DNA of 64,000 bases from Hepsetus odoe (GCA_017165825.1 CM029380.1:775981-839980); one strand, 5' to 3'. Positions 24,742 through 36,875 are shown, counted from the stretch's first letter. A program made the numbers and translations. The notes: a model not told the origin generated them from the sequence alone.

Positions 24742-26062
24742 ATGCCTGAGGAGTGGAGACGAAGTGTACTGGTACCGATCTTCAAGAATAAGGATGATGC
24801 ACAGAGCTGTAGTAACTATAGAGGGATAAAGTTGATCAGCCACACCATGAAGTTATGGGAAAGAGTAGTAGAAGCTCGGTTAAGAAAAGAGGTGAGGATC
24901 AGTGAACAGCAGTATGGTTTTATGCCGAGAAAGTGCACCACAGATGCAATGTTTGCTCTGAGGGTGTTGATGGAGAAGTACAGAGAAGGTCAGAAGGAGC
25001 TGCATTGTGCCTTTGTGGATTTGGAGAAAGCATATGACAGGGTGCCTAGAGAGGAGTTGTGGTTTTGTATGAGGAAGTCTGGTGTTACAGAGAAGTATGT
25101 GAGAGTAGTTCAGGATATGTATGAGGGCAGTGTAACAGTGCTGAGATCTGCAGTGGGAGTGACGGATGCATTTAAAGTAGAGGTTGGATTACATCAAGGA
25201 TCAGCACTGAGCCCGTTCTTGTTTGCAGTAGTGATGGACAGGTTGACGGACGAGGTTAGACAGGAGTCTCCGTGGACGATGATGTTTGCTGATGATATTG
25301 TGATCTGTAGTGAGAGTAGGGAGCAGCTTGAGGAGAACCTGGAGAGATGGAGATATGCTCTGGAGAGGAGAGGAATGAAAGTGAGTAGGGCAAAGACAGA
25401 ATACATGAGTGTGAATGAAAGGGAGGAAAGTGGAGTGGTTAGGATGCAGGGAGTGGAGGTAACAAAGGTGGAGGAGTTTAAATACTTGGGATCAACAGTT
25501 CAGTGTAACGGCGAGTGTGGAAGAGAGGTGAAGAAGAGAGTGCAGGCTGGTTGGAATGGGTGGAGAAGAGTGGCTGGAGTGATTTGTGACAGACGCGTAC
25601 CAGCTAGAGTAAAAGGGAAGGTTTACAGGACAGTAGTGAGACCAGCTATGTTGTATGGGTTGGAGACGGTGGCACTGATGAAAAGGCAGGAGGCGGAGCT
25701 GGAGGTGTCAGAGTTAAAGATGCTGAGATTTTCGTTGGGTGTGACGAGGTTGGACAGGATTAGAAATGAGTATATTAGAGGGACAGTCTTGGAGAACAAA
25801 GTTAGAAAAGCAAGATTTGCATTGAGTTTGGACATGTGCAGAGAGAGAGCGAGTTATATTGGAAGGAGAGGATGTTGAGATGGAGCTGCCAGGAAGAGAG
25901 AAGAGGAAGACCAAGAGGAGGGGTTTATGGATGTGGTGAGAGAGGGACATTATTACAGGTGGCCAGATTTGAGCAGGAAGATGCAAAAGACAGGAAGAAA
26001 TGGAGACAGTTGATCCGCTGTGGCGACCTAAAAGCGGGAGCAGCCGAAAGAAAAGAAGAAGA
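24742..26062 (+). mobile_element. 5'-truncated LINE with broken reverse transcriptase (RTE-like)
   Basis: An open frame from 24742 to 25878 carries non-LTR reverse-transcriptase motifs in order: CSNYRGIKLIS (about residue 24), FVDLEKAYDRVP (91-102), GLHQGSALSPFLFAVVMD (149-166), FADDIVIC (182-189, catalytic Asp pair) and KYLGSTVQ. The C-terminal region continues past 25878 in shifted frames (LPG, RCGDL) to about 26062, so the copy is dead. No endonuclease domain precedes it. The clade is inferred as RTE-like from its architecture. The same family supplies at least six other fragments in the window. Confidence 0.9.
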
Positions 26063-26274
26063 AGAGAAGAGAGACATTGAAATGACGCATAAGAAATTGG
26101 AGTTAGTAGATGGCGGTAAACAGAAAGTTGGGGGCGTAGAGAGCAGTAGGTGGCAGTATGTAGCAGTAAGTGGACAGCAGGGGACAGTATGAATCAGTAA
26201 GTAACTTGATAAATGGACAAGTAAGACGTGCAGAGGAGCAATGCAGCTAATGTGTAGCAAACTACAAATGGGCA

Positions 26275-28778
26275 TGAGGCAGTAGAAAACAGTGTGAGTC
26301 AGTACTAGTATGGTAAGCTAGACAGAGGGGGCAGTAGAGGCAGTGTGGAGTCAGTATGTAGCCGTGGAAATGGACAGCTTGAGGGCAGTAGAAGGCATTG
26401 CTGAGTCGGTATGTGAGGTGATGGACAGTGAGGGCAGTGAGTCGGTATGTGGGAGGTAAGAAGTAGGCAGGGGGCGGTAGGGCAGGAGGTGGCGGAGTCA
26501 GTATGTAAGCGGTAAATGGACAGCAGGGGGCAGTAGGGGGCAGGAGGTGTGAGTCCAGTATGCCAGTAAATGGACAGCGGGGGGCAGTAGGGCAGTGTGG
26601 AGTGGTATAGAGGTGCGTGGGCGGCGAGGCGTGAGGGCGGTGTGGGTGGTGTGGGTTAAATGGACGGCAGGGGCCGGTGAAGGCAGAAGATTATGGAGGT
26701 CAGTAGTGGGGGTAAATGGACCGGCAGAACGTGGGGAGTGTGAGTCGGTATTGGCGGTAAATGGACGGCAGGGGGCAGTGAAGGTATGTGGATCAGTATT
26801 AAGCGGTAAATGGACAGCAGGGGGCAGTAGAGGGCAGTGTGAGTCAGTATTAAAGGGTAAATGGACAGCAGGGGGCAGTAGAGGGCAGTGTGAGTCAGTA
26901 TTAAGGGGTAAATGGACAGCAGGGGGCAGTAGAGGGGAGTGTGAGTCAGTATGTAGGGGTAAATGGACAGCAGGGGGCAGTAGAGGGGAGTGTGAGTCAG
27001 TATGTAGCGGTAAATGGACGGCAGAGGCAGTGGGGTGTGTGAATTCAGTATTAGGGGTAATGGACAGCAGACGTAGAGGGAGTGTAATTCAGTATGCAGG
27101 GAGATGGAAATGGACAACCAGGGCAGTGAGGGCAGTGTGGAGTCAGTATGTAGTGATAAATGGACAGCAGGGGGCAGTAGAAGGCAGTGTGAGTCAGTAT
27201 GTAGTGATAAATGTGGCAGGGGCGTAGAGGGTGTGAGTCAGTATGTAAAGGAGATGGAAATGAGCAGGGGGCAGTAGAGGCAGTGTAGTCAGTATGCTGT
27301 GTGGTAAATGGACAGCAGGGGCAGTAGAGAGTGCGGGTCCAGTATGCCAGCGGTAAATGGACCAACAGGGATGAGTGAGGTGGTGTGAGTCAGTATGTAG
27401 GGTATTCATGGACGGCAGAGACTGGTAGGGCAGTGTGAGTCAGTGTGTAGTGATAAATGGACAGCGGGGGCAGTGAGAGGCGGTGTGAGTCAGTGTGTGG
27501 TGATGCGGCCAGACGGCAGGGGCAGTGAGGGTGTGAGTCGGTAACCAGGGGTAAATGGAGAGCAGGGGGCAGTAGAAGGCAGTGTGAGTCAGTATGTAGC
27601 GGTAAATGGACAGCAGGGGGCAGTAGAGGGGAGTGTGAGTCAGTATGTAGAATGCAAAATGGACAGCAGGGGGCGGTAGAGGGAGTGTGAGGTCAGTGCC
27701 GCGCGCTGGTAAATGGATGACAGAGAACCGGTAGAGAGAGTGTGAGTCGGTATGTAGCGGTAATGGACGGCAGGGGGCAGTAAGAGAGGGCAGTGTGGTC
27801 GGTATGTGAGGTAAATGGACGGCAGGGGTATTGGGGGTGTGGTCGGTATGCTGGCGGTAAATGGACGGCAGGGGGCGGTAAGAGGGCCCGGTGTGAGAGT
27901 CGGTATGTAGCGGTAAATGGACGGCGAGGGCAGTGGGAGTGTGAGTCAGTATGTTGGGGCTAAATGGACAGCAGGGGGCAGTAGAGGGCAGTGTGAGTCA
28001 GTATGTAGGGGTAAATGGACAGGGGGCAGTAGGCGATGGAGTCGGTATGTAGGGTAAATGGACAGCAGGGGCGTGGGGTGTGAGTCGGTATGTGGCGGTA
28101 AATGGACGGCAGGGGGCAGTGAGGCAGTGTGAGTCAAGTATGCTGGCGGTAATGGACAGCGGGGGCAGTAGAGGGCAGTGTGGAGTCCCAGTGTGGGGTA
28201 AATGGACAGCGAGAGAGGGCATTAAGAGGGCAGTGGAGTCAGTATAGCGGTAAATGGACAGCAGGGGGCGTGGGGGCAGTGTGCGGTGACCATGCAGGGT
28301 AAATGGATGGCCGGGGCGCGTAGAGGGCAGTGTAGTCGGTATGTAGTGATAAATGGACCTTGAGAGAGGCAGTAGAGGAGTGTGGGTCGGTATGCGGCGA
28401 TGATGGACTGTGAGGCAGTAGAGGGGAGTGTGAGTCGGTATGGGGGTAAATGGACAGCGGGGGGCGGTAAGAGGTGTGAGTCGGTAATGTAGAAGGGATC
28501 AAATGGACAGCAGGGGGGCGGTAAGAAGGCCAGTGTGAGTCAGTATATGCCCAGCGTGGAAAGTAATGGACAGCAGGGGGCGGTAAAGTGCCGAGTCAGT
28601 ATGCTGGCGGTAAATGGATGACAGAGGGCGGTAGAGGGGAGTGGTCGTGTGCGGTAATGGACAGCGGGGGACGTGGGGGTGTGAGTCGGTAATAACAGCG
28701 GCAAATGGACAGCAGGGGGCAGTAGAGGGGAGTGTGAGTCAGTATGTAGCGGTAAATGGACAGCAGGGGGCAGTAGAG
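26275..28778. repeat. 51-bp minisatellite, about 48 copies, with CTCF-like core
   Basis: Near-continuous tandem array. The unit begins GTAAATGGACAGCAGGGGGC, continues AGTAGAGGGCAGTGTGAGTC and ends AGTATGTAGCG (51 bp, 17 codons, hence long spurious ORFs on both strands). Copies at about 26.8-27.0 kb and the last two are nearly perfect. Copies at about 26.4-26.75 and 27.2-28.65 kb have many 1-5 bp indels. Decayed copies extend left to about 26.1 kb. The core ACAGCAGGGGGCAG resembles the CTCF consensus, always in the same orientation. The array stops about 95 bp before the tollip ATG. Confidence 0.95.
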
Positions 28779-28873
28779 GTCTCCAATCCGTTCTTTAATC
28801 GTAAAAGAAGATTCGGAGTGTTTACATGAAAGCAGCTCTTCTCTGAAATTTCTCTCTGAATTTAAATTGAAAA

Positions 28874-31800
28874 ATGTGTACAACCATCAGCACCCAGCGG
28901 GGACAGGTGAGTCCGAGTGTCTCCTCTGTGTTAAGCGGTTAGTCCGGCGGAGAGACGGACTGAGGAAACACGGGATTAAACCCCGTTTCATGTTGGAATT
29001 TAAACCCATCGGAGCGGATTATCGTCCTGAAATATTCTTGAGAAACGTATTCAAATAAAATCCTCCCTTTTCGTGTCTGCGGGCGTGGATGTAATGTCGT
29101 GGGTGCTTTTGCGAACAGATGAGCCGATTTTAAACAGCCAGTTTTACTCTAAAGACTTCGCCAAACTCGACTTTTGGGGATTTTTTGGTGTTCTAACGGA
29201 GAGATATTGTGCCAGAAGCTCGTAGATCACAAACAGCAAAGAGTTCGGGGCGGATTAGGCGGAGGCTGCGCAGAAAATGCGCAGACTGTTTTTAGATTTA
29301 GGGACCGTCTATAAATTGTTGACTACGCAATGTTTTAATAACTCTCAAGTCACGTGACACACCTACTCAATCATTTGATTGGATTGAGTAGATTTCTTTA
29401 ACTCATTTATTGCATTATTCTTCTCCTCTCTAAGTGGAGAAAACGGCATTTAAAAATACGCGCATTTGGTAGCTTTGTCACGTGATCACCTGTCTTAATA
29501 TCAATGTAGACATCCCATGATGTTGTTTGATTGATCAGATATCTGTTATGATTTCATATCACCATCACTGATATGATAACATTGAACACAAGTTTTAATA
29601 ACATTTCTAGTCATCAGTAACTTGGCTTAGAACCTTTTTCCAATAAGAACTTTATTTCTTTTATTTCAAATGTGTAGATTTAAATCGTATAATCCCGTTT
29701 CTATCGTTTATTTACATTTACTTGAAGGGTTGTTTTTTGTCATCACTTGGTTTTCCCTAAAGGATACAACTTGAGTACCTTTCTTCCGGGAGTTTGACTC
29801 TATATTCCATTTTTAAAGGTGAAGACTCCCGTACCACGCCAGCATTTCATTTTACTGTTCTACTTTAAAACATTAGATTCTGAAAGGGTACAAGTCTGAT
29901 CCCTTTCTCCTGGAATAAAGTTATTTCAGGTACAGAATTAGACCTCGAATCATGTTGTACCTTTTTGCACAGTTTGGACCAAAACTGTCCCTGCACAGCA
30001 TCTTTATTTACCTGACAGATCTTTATTTATGATCTACCTATAAAGTCAGTTCTGCCTCCAGTAGATCTTCATTAATGCTCAATTTCAGACCACAGGATGG
30101 AGATTTTCATCGAAAGTCTGTTAATAAGTTTGCTGTCGGGGAACCATCAATGAAAGGGGAACTAAAGGTTGGATTTAATTCCTGTCCTGTTTCCTCTCTC
30201 TGTGTTCAGGTGTACATCGGCGAGTTGCCCCAGGACTTCCTGAGATCCACCCCACCAGCAGCGAAAAGCAGCAGGTGCAGATGGGCGCCAGGCAGCAGCT
30301 CAGTGCAGCGGCTCCGTGGAGACAGTGAGAACTCAGCATCACTGTGGTTCAGGTAGTCTATACGTTTCCCTGTTTCTGAAAAGCTTTTGGATCGGCAGGA
30401 GTGTTTCATCATGAACTGCGTGACTCTACAAGCAAGGAGAGCAAGGCGAGGACGAGGACGAGGCGAGGACTAGGTGTCTTCAGTATTATGAGCAGTGACG
30501 CTTTGATTAGAGTGGCGCATTAAACAGCCTGCGCCCAGGAAGAGTCGTTTTTAATTCGCACTGGGCTCTATTCAGTCGTTAGAATTTAGTGTCTTCATGT
30601 TTTAATTGTATTTTATGTATAAAATTACTTTATATTTTCTCACTAATCACATTTTTTACAGCAGTATGCGACTCCGGCTTAGGTGTGTTTTGAGAATGAA
30701 GTTCACTACACGGACATGAGAGACAATAATGATTAAAACGACAGACAGTCTAGAAAGAAAAACGGAAGTTTTGAGCCACAAGGTAGTTTTTGTGCTATAA
30801 GTTAGAAATGCGAGTGTTATAAAACTGCATAAATCAGTAATATTTTGTACAGGAGTTGATGTAGAAGTTTTATATTTCTTTTATTACAGTAATGGTCACA
30901 TTGTTGTGAGGTTATGTAGAACGCCTGATGATTTTAAGCTTAAATTAATGACGTTTGAAAGGCAAAAGAGGTTTTTTTACGCTCCTGATAAATTAACATT
31001 TAATTCTCTTAAAATGACCCGAGAGGAAGTCTTACAAACTGTTGTAAAAGTTGATCAAACAGAGAAAGTGCGATTAGAAAGAAAGAAAATACAGGGTAAA
31101 TATATAAATATAAAATACGATTTGAACATGAAGCTCTAGTAAAACTCAATGTGAAGAGATTTACTGATCACGTAGATTTTGGGAATAAAAATGAGTCTCG
31201 TTGGGCCGAGCTGCTGTTTTTATTGAACACTTATCGTTATATTCTCATTTTTAGAAATATCTCCAAAACTGGAAGGTAGTGTTAATATTTGTCTTTATTA
31301 CGGGACACTAAAATAGACACTTTTGCGAGACGAGTCTGTTCGGCCAGGACTTTAAGGTGATTATCTTTTTAAAGCGTTAATAAAAATACGTTTTGGAGCC
31401 ACTTGAACACTGAATACCAGTAAATGAATGCATGTTTAAGACTTCTTTAACTCTAAGAAGAAGTTTAGATCAATGATTAGCAAAAAAGTTGTGTCATCAT
31501 GTCCCTCAGCTGGGTGCGGCTGCATGCATGAGTTATTGGTCATATAGAAATGGAGAAGTTGATTTGCTGATTGTAGAGGAACCTAGAGACACATTGTTGC
31601 TCAGAAATACAATTTCCTGCATTGCTAGTGTAGAAGTTACTGTTTATGACATTTTTGACTTTTTACTGAAATGGCGATAATGTTACATGCAGCATTAGAA
31701 CCTCCCAATGATGAGGGTGTTCTGTCCTTCATTTAAATGAAAGACTGGGCACTCTCTCCAGGGTGAAGTGTAAAATTTAGTCATTTCTGGCAACCCTGCC

Positions 31801-32943
31801 TAAACCATGTCTAGTACCTTCTCCACTTGTGGGTCAGATGTAGTCCTTTTATGTTTTATGTCTTTGTTTTTCTTCATAATAGCAACACTGAGTTGTTTTT
31901 GGTGGACTGTAAAATGTGTACATATTCTTTCTCTCCTTCCCCACTTTCTATTGGTGTTAGTTTTATGTCAATAAAGGCATTTTTTACAAAATACATGTCA
32001 TTCAGCACATCGCCAACTCACCTGGAACACCAAGCGTTTCAGACACATCAGTCCAGGCTTGGTTTTCTATTCTTGTCTCCGTAGATGAACGGAGATGCCT
32101 GATCCCTCTCTCCTCATTGGATGGAGCTTCCAAAAATTAATTGGTTGCTGCTGAACTGTGTCACAGCCCATTATTTTAAAGTTCCCTTAACTTTATTCCC
32201 ATCTTAAAGCTGCTGAAGACCTGCCTAAAACACTCATACCGTCCCGGCATGGGCAGCCATATCCAGCGCCTGGGGAGCAGTGGGGATAGGTACTGCCTTA
32301 GCAAAAAAAGGGATCCTCAAGACGGAAAACTACTGGTCTGGGATTCCAAACCCGCTGACCTTCGATCCTGAAACGTTGTCCCCCAGAGACAACGTACTAC
32401 TGCCCCAGTTTCTAACCATCCACACTTTTCCATCGGAGCTTCTCAGTGTTTTTATTTCACGAACAGAATGTTTTCTTCCCATTTTCCAGGCCGCTTGCCA
32501 GAACTTCCCGGAATGGCGGCATGGACCCCCTCTCTTGCAGGATTCGCCTCGGCTCGCGTGTCACGAAACCCCCACACCGCTCCTGGCAGGCGAAAAATCC
32601 CCGCCTGGAACAAAGTTATCCAGTGTGCACGTCCCACCAGGAGTGGACTCCTTACCACCTGGAAGATTTTTGATGAGAGTTAGGGCAGTGTAAGCTGAAA
32701 ATGATTCTTTTTATGATCTTTGATACTCCTCAGATCTGTTGCACATGATTTCTTCCTCCTGTTCGTGCCACCTAACTTAAATAGAAGGAAAACGGATTGA
32801 TCGAGATGTTGTCTGGCTTGTCGTTTTGTTTTCACGCCACCAAGAGTTGCAAATTATATTATATTATATATATATATATAACATATATATATGTATATAT
32901 ATTACTAATATTGTTATATGTGTATTTATTACTGTATTGTATA

Positions 32944-32976
<33 letters not shown>

Positions 32977-35580
32977 ATTTATTATTTATTATTACATTTA
33001 TATTCATATTTTTGCTATATTTATATTCTGCTACTTGTTATTTTATATGTATAATTCATTCATAGCTTATTACCGTGTATATTGTAGATATGTATATATA
33101 TATAGATATATATAGATAGATAATTTATTATTTATTTATAGCTCCTCTACTTTTCTCCTGTACTTGTTCCTGTTCCTCTTTCTCTATATCTTTATATATT
33201 TTTTTCCTTTCTTTCTGTACACCTGTCTTTTTTTTACAAGAGCCCTGTAATGCCCAAATTTCCCATTCGTGGGAGAATAAAAGATCACTCTACTCTACTC
33301 TACTAAATTAACTGTCCCCCGTTGACACCTAGAGGGCGTTTTCCATGGACGACCGCATCGCCTGGACACACGTGACCATTCCGGAAAGCTTGCGAGAGGG
33401 AAGCGTGGTGGACGAGTGGTTCAGCCTGAGCGGCAGACAGGGCGACGATAAGGAGGGCATGATTAACCTGGTCATGTCTTTCGCCGTGAGTCTGCTTTTA
33501 CCAGTCCGATTGACACTGACGCACTAATCACGCTAATCACGTGGCTTGGATTCGTGAACTTCGTGGCTGTTGTTTTTGGCCGCTTGTTCTCCTGCTGTTA
33601 AATCGTAGACATTAATGTCTCGCTCAACTTTTCAAGCGTTTAATGTTCATGTAAAGCTCTTTTTACACTCTGGTCTAAATCCTTATAAACCTCTGTGGAT
33701 AAAAGCATCTGCTAGTATTCTATTAAATACACGATACTCAAACTGGCGCGTCTAAACTACTTTTCTGTACTAAAACTGTGTTTTAAACATGTTTCTTTGA
33801 AGGTAAGCATTGATCTAAAGAAATACTGTATCACTGAATGAACTGAATCTAAACAAGGACTGTTTTATAAACTTGTTTTCTCACCATTTTTCTTCCATGT
33901 TTGAAGTCGATGCCTGCAGGGATGATGATGGCATCGCAGCCTGTGGTCCTCATGCCCACTGTCTACCAGCAGGGGGTGGGCTACGTGCCCATTGCAGGTG
34001 CGTATCCTCATAATACACGAATGTTTGGGGTAAATGTTTTTTTTTTTTTTAAATACCATTTTAATACTCTTTAGCTGAATTTGAGGTGGTTGCTGTGCAC
34101 AGAATTGTAATCATGTTTTAAAAAGAAGGAGTTTGTTTCAGGCTAATACAACAGAGTGTTACATAGTATACACACTCATTATACACAAAACACACAAGTT
34201 ACACACAGTGTGTGCAAATGAAAGATAATATGCAGCAATGAACAGGTTAAAGTGATCATATCAGTGAGCATTGCAAAAAGGGATCTATTGCTGTTAGCAG
34301 GTGATGGAAAATTAAACTAATGGAGGATTCCCTCAAATTTGTTCAGATGAAGGTAAAGAGTCTGTTCTGAGATTGGACTTAAAAGGAGAGAGACTTCAAA
34401 TGGAGGGAAAAATAGTGAGGAAAAAAAATGTAACTACAGAAAACTCCACTTAAGTAAACCTTTAAAGTGTATGGACTTTGCTACTTCCCAGTTTTGCTGA
34501 CAGATAAGGATGTAGTGAACTTTTTCAGGTTGATTGATACACAGTCATGTGATATTTTTAAGCAATAACGACCAAAAACACTTGTTCTGTGGAGGCGGAT
34601 CTCAGATCCTGTGATCCATGGATTTCATTTCATAATTGTGTTACGATTCATGACTTTTATTGTCACGGTTGGAATTTGCCTTTTGTCCTTTACTCTGTGT
34701 TTATGGAACGAATAACAGTGTGTCCAACAGATTTTTTAAGTTTTTAAGGCACTGTTTACACCTGGTCACATCATGTCTCAGGATTAGATCTGGAAAAGGC
34801 TGATCCTCCTTTACATGCAGGTGTGAACGCACCTCTTTAAACCAGTTTTAAATCTGATCCACTCAAACCACCCCAGTAGGCCATTCGAGCCATATCAGTG
34901 TGAAAACAACCGCCTCCCCAGAATACTTTCAGAATACCAAAAACTCCCGTGACCGCACTCCCTGGTGCTCTGCTTATGGAAGAGAAGGTTCTCCAGACTG
35001 CCTCAGTTTATTCCTTCAACTCATTTAGCAGGAGTTTCTCCTCTGAGTAGGACTATGGATGAGCTCAGATTAAACTTCTGATCTTAAACCTCACCTCTCC
35101 TGCTTGTTTTTAACCATCTGTCTTCAAGATGGCGGTGAGGAGAATTGTGTTAAACTAAAAGGTTGTAATTTTACACAAAAAGAGCTTCTTAGAACAGAAA
35201 AATCAGCAGCCGATTGGTTGATAGAGACGGTCTGATTTGCATATTCGCCCCAGATTGGATCAGAGTTTAGCCGGGGAAGTGTTAGACGACAATCGCGCCA
35301 GGTGTAAACAGGATCTGATGTCTCTGAACAGCTTCCCTGAATATATCCTGCCATTTCAGGAGTCCCAGGCGTGTATAATCAGGGTGTGGTGCCGATGGGG
35401 ATGCCTGCAGTACCTGCCGCGGCCCCACGCAGCGCCCCCTGCAGCGAGGAGGACCTGAAGGCCCTTCACGACATGTTCCCCAACCTGGACAAGGAAGTGA
35501 TCCGCACAGTGTTGGAGGCCCAACAGGGCAACAAGGACGCTGCCATTAACTCTCTGCTGCAGATGGCTGAGGAGCTGTAA
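28874..35580 (+). CDS. tollip: tollip, Toll-interacting protein, six exons; exons 2 and 3 carry indels
   Basis: TOLLIP is an endosomal adaptor that damps TLR/IL-1R signalling and acts as a ubiquitin-binding autophagy receptor. Exons: 1, 28874-28906 (MCTTISTQRGQ); 2, 30210-30352 (VYIGELPQDFLR, then frame disturbance); 3, 32490-about 32679 (C2 core, several frame switches); 4, 33335-33485 (AFSMDDRIAWTHVTIPESLR to INLVMSFA); 5, 33907-33997 (QPVVLMPTVYQQGVGYVP); 6, 35360-35580 (linker, then CUE domain with MFPNLDKEV and the terminal dileucine, stop TAA). Exons 1, 4, 5 and 6 have canonical sites and matching phases. Exon 2 is 7 nt shorter and exon 3 about 5 nt longer than expected from the human protein, and the exon 3 donor appears to lack a G. 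Total visible coding length is 829 nt, not a multiple of three. Because the 3' half is intact, assembly error is more likely than true inactivation. Confidence 0.93.
28907..30209 (+). other. tollip intron 1
   Basis: Starts at GTGAGT and ends at TGTTCAG. Unique sequence, mildly CpG-rich for the first 400 bp, AT-rich afterwards. No other gene or repeat recognised. Confidence 0.6.
30353..32489 (+). other. tollip intron 2
   Basis: Mostly unique AT-rich sequence. Contains a heavily mutated copy of the CTCF-core SINE at about 32243-32400. No gene recognised. Confidence 0.5.
32243..32400 (-). mobile_element. SINE, 'CTCF-core' family, indel-rich
   Basis: Recognisable (GGGCAGCCATATCCAGCGCC, GGGGAGCAGTGGGGATAGG) but far more indels than other copies, matching the indel-rich state of the neighbouring tollip exon 3. 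Confidence 0.65.
32490..32679 (+). CDS. tollip: tollip exon 3 (C2 domain) with scrambled reading frame
   Basis: The expected C2-domain landmarks are all present in order but spread over three frames: MDP..CRIRLG in one, ETPT in a second, AKNP back in the first, WNKVIQC in a third, VPPGVDS in the second, IFDE in the third. This needs at least five small insertions or deletions within 190 nt. The acceptor TTTTCCAG is good. The donor reads GAGAG|TTAGGG where a G seems missing. Confidence 0.75.
32863..33130. repeat. (TA)n/(TTA)n block in tollip intron 3
   Basis: Mixed TA dinucleotide and TTA/ATT trinucleotide runs (TATTATTATTATTATTATTA). Long open frames here are composition artefacts. Confidence 0.85.
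33235..33302 (+). mobile_element. non-LTR retrotransposon 3' tail with (CTCTA)n
   Basis: GGGAGAATAAAAGATCACTC followed by CTACTCTACTCTAC. The poly(A)-signal-like end plus short tandem tail is typical of CR1/Rex1-like LINE 3' ends. Lies in tollip intron 3. Confidence 0.5.
33998..35359 (+). other. tollip intron 5
   Basis: Runs from donor GTGCGT to acceptor TTTCAG. Unique sequence; nothing coding or structured noticed. Confidence 0.55.
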
Positions 35581-35995
35581 CTCCCTCTCCTTCCACACTC
35601 CTCCGTTTCACACCTGTATTTACACACACTCGGGCTCACCCGCCTTCAGAGGCTTTTTCCATACAGATGCCCCCACTGGTGGCAAAATATTTGCTTTTAC
35701 ATTGTTTGCGATCTTCAAAAACGGCCCTATCTGTCAGAGCAGACGGTGGGAGGTATGTTTTCTCCGTCGTGCTTTAAAGAAAAAGAAAAGCGCACGCAAT
35801 CTGTTGCCATTTGTGAGCGAGTGTGTGTTTTGGCTTCAGCCATGTTTCCGCCGAAATTCCTCCGATCTTTATATTCGTATCCGTGCGAACCTGTGTCTCC
35901 GTTTGTGTTTGATCTCTGCTCTTACCTGTATAAATATAGCTCTATATAAATATATTTAATGGATTGTAAATTATTTTGAGCACAATGAAAGAGAT

Positions 35996-36001
35996 ATTAA
36001 A
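35996..36001 (+). terminator. probable tollip poly(A) signal
   Basis: ATTAAA about 415 nt after the tollip stop codon, following an AT-rich 3' UTR. It is a common variant signal; the cleavage site is not defined. Confidence 0.4.
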
Positions 36002-36573
36002 GTATGTCAGATTTTAGAAAAAAGGTTTAATGTCCAGTTTAAGCTCAAACAGCCAGTGATTTGACAGTTCAGTTTTGGCACTTTTTGAACAGCTTGTCTG
36101 AACGGCCGTGATGATTATTCTGCTCGTTCTTCACTGTGTTGCTCGACCTGCTGAAGTCTTAATGATTTTCTGTGCACATGCACGTAGTTCGCCGGTTTCA
36201 CGTCTGTAAACGAGCACCGACACCGACACTCTGCGTAATTTCGACCTCAGTTTAGTCCATTTCTATTCAGAGGTCATAGTGCCTTGCTGGGAATGTAGAA
36301 AGTCTAATAGTTCAGCCAGACTTTTACTCTCCTCAAGTATCCAAAATGAACCGCTTAGTTGAGAAAAATGATGGAGCGGTGGATTAGCGTTCCGAACTGG
36401 TTTATTTAAAGTAGTCTGAACTTTGGTTGGTTTCATTGCTTTTGTTTGCAAATGTGAAATCGGGTTGTTGAAGAATGCCAAAGGTTTTACTGAAACTATT
36501 GATTTGTGTTGCTTTTACTTAAAATAATTATATTGGAGACTTCCACATACTTTCTGTGTTTGCTCTCTCTCTC

Positions 36574-36682
36574 TCACACACACACACGCGCACACACGCG
36601 CGCACACACGCGCGCACACACGCGCACACACACGCGCACACACGCGCACACACACGCGCACACACACGCACACACACACACA
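36574..36682. repeat. (CA)n interrupted by CGCG, Z-DNA-prone
   Basis: About 109 bp of strictly alternating pyrimidine-purine, CACACACGCGCACACACGCG in repeated groups. Confidence 0.9.
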
Positions 36683-36829
36683 GTGTATGGGAAAATTTGC
36701 CCCTTATTCAAACTACAGTGTTGTGCTGAAATTTTGAGCCCCTCGTTTCTTCATATTTTGCTTCCAAAGATCCAGATTTGCAGTGCCAATACTTTTGGAG
36801 GAGGTTGTAGAAACCAGAGAATTTAGTCC

Positions 36830-36835
<6 letters not shown>

Positions 36836-36870
<35 letters not shown>
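36836..36870. repeat. (TA)n microsatellite
   Basis: About 17 TA dinucleotides. Confidence 0.85.

Positions 36871-36875
<5 letters not shown>

Noticed and set aside
24742..25878. Host gene with a reverse-transcriptase domain
   Set aside because: The same sequence recurs in several truncated copies in the window, so it is a mobile element.
26595..27227. 210-residue open frame with WTAGGSRG-like 17-residue repeats
   Set aside because: It is the translated 51-bp minisatellite; 51 is a multiple of three, so frames stay open on both strands.
26275..28778. CRISPR-like array interpretation of the tandem repeats
   Set aside because: Units are contiguous with no unique spacers, and the context is a vertebrate genome.
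28867..29058. 63-residue frame starting 7 nt before the tollip ATG
   Set aside because: It reads through the exon 1 donor into intron 1 in a different frame from MCTTISTQRG.
32797..33115. Tyr/Ile-rich overlapping frames
   Set aside because: TA and TTA repeat translation in tollip intron 3.
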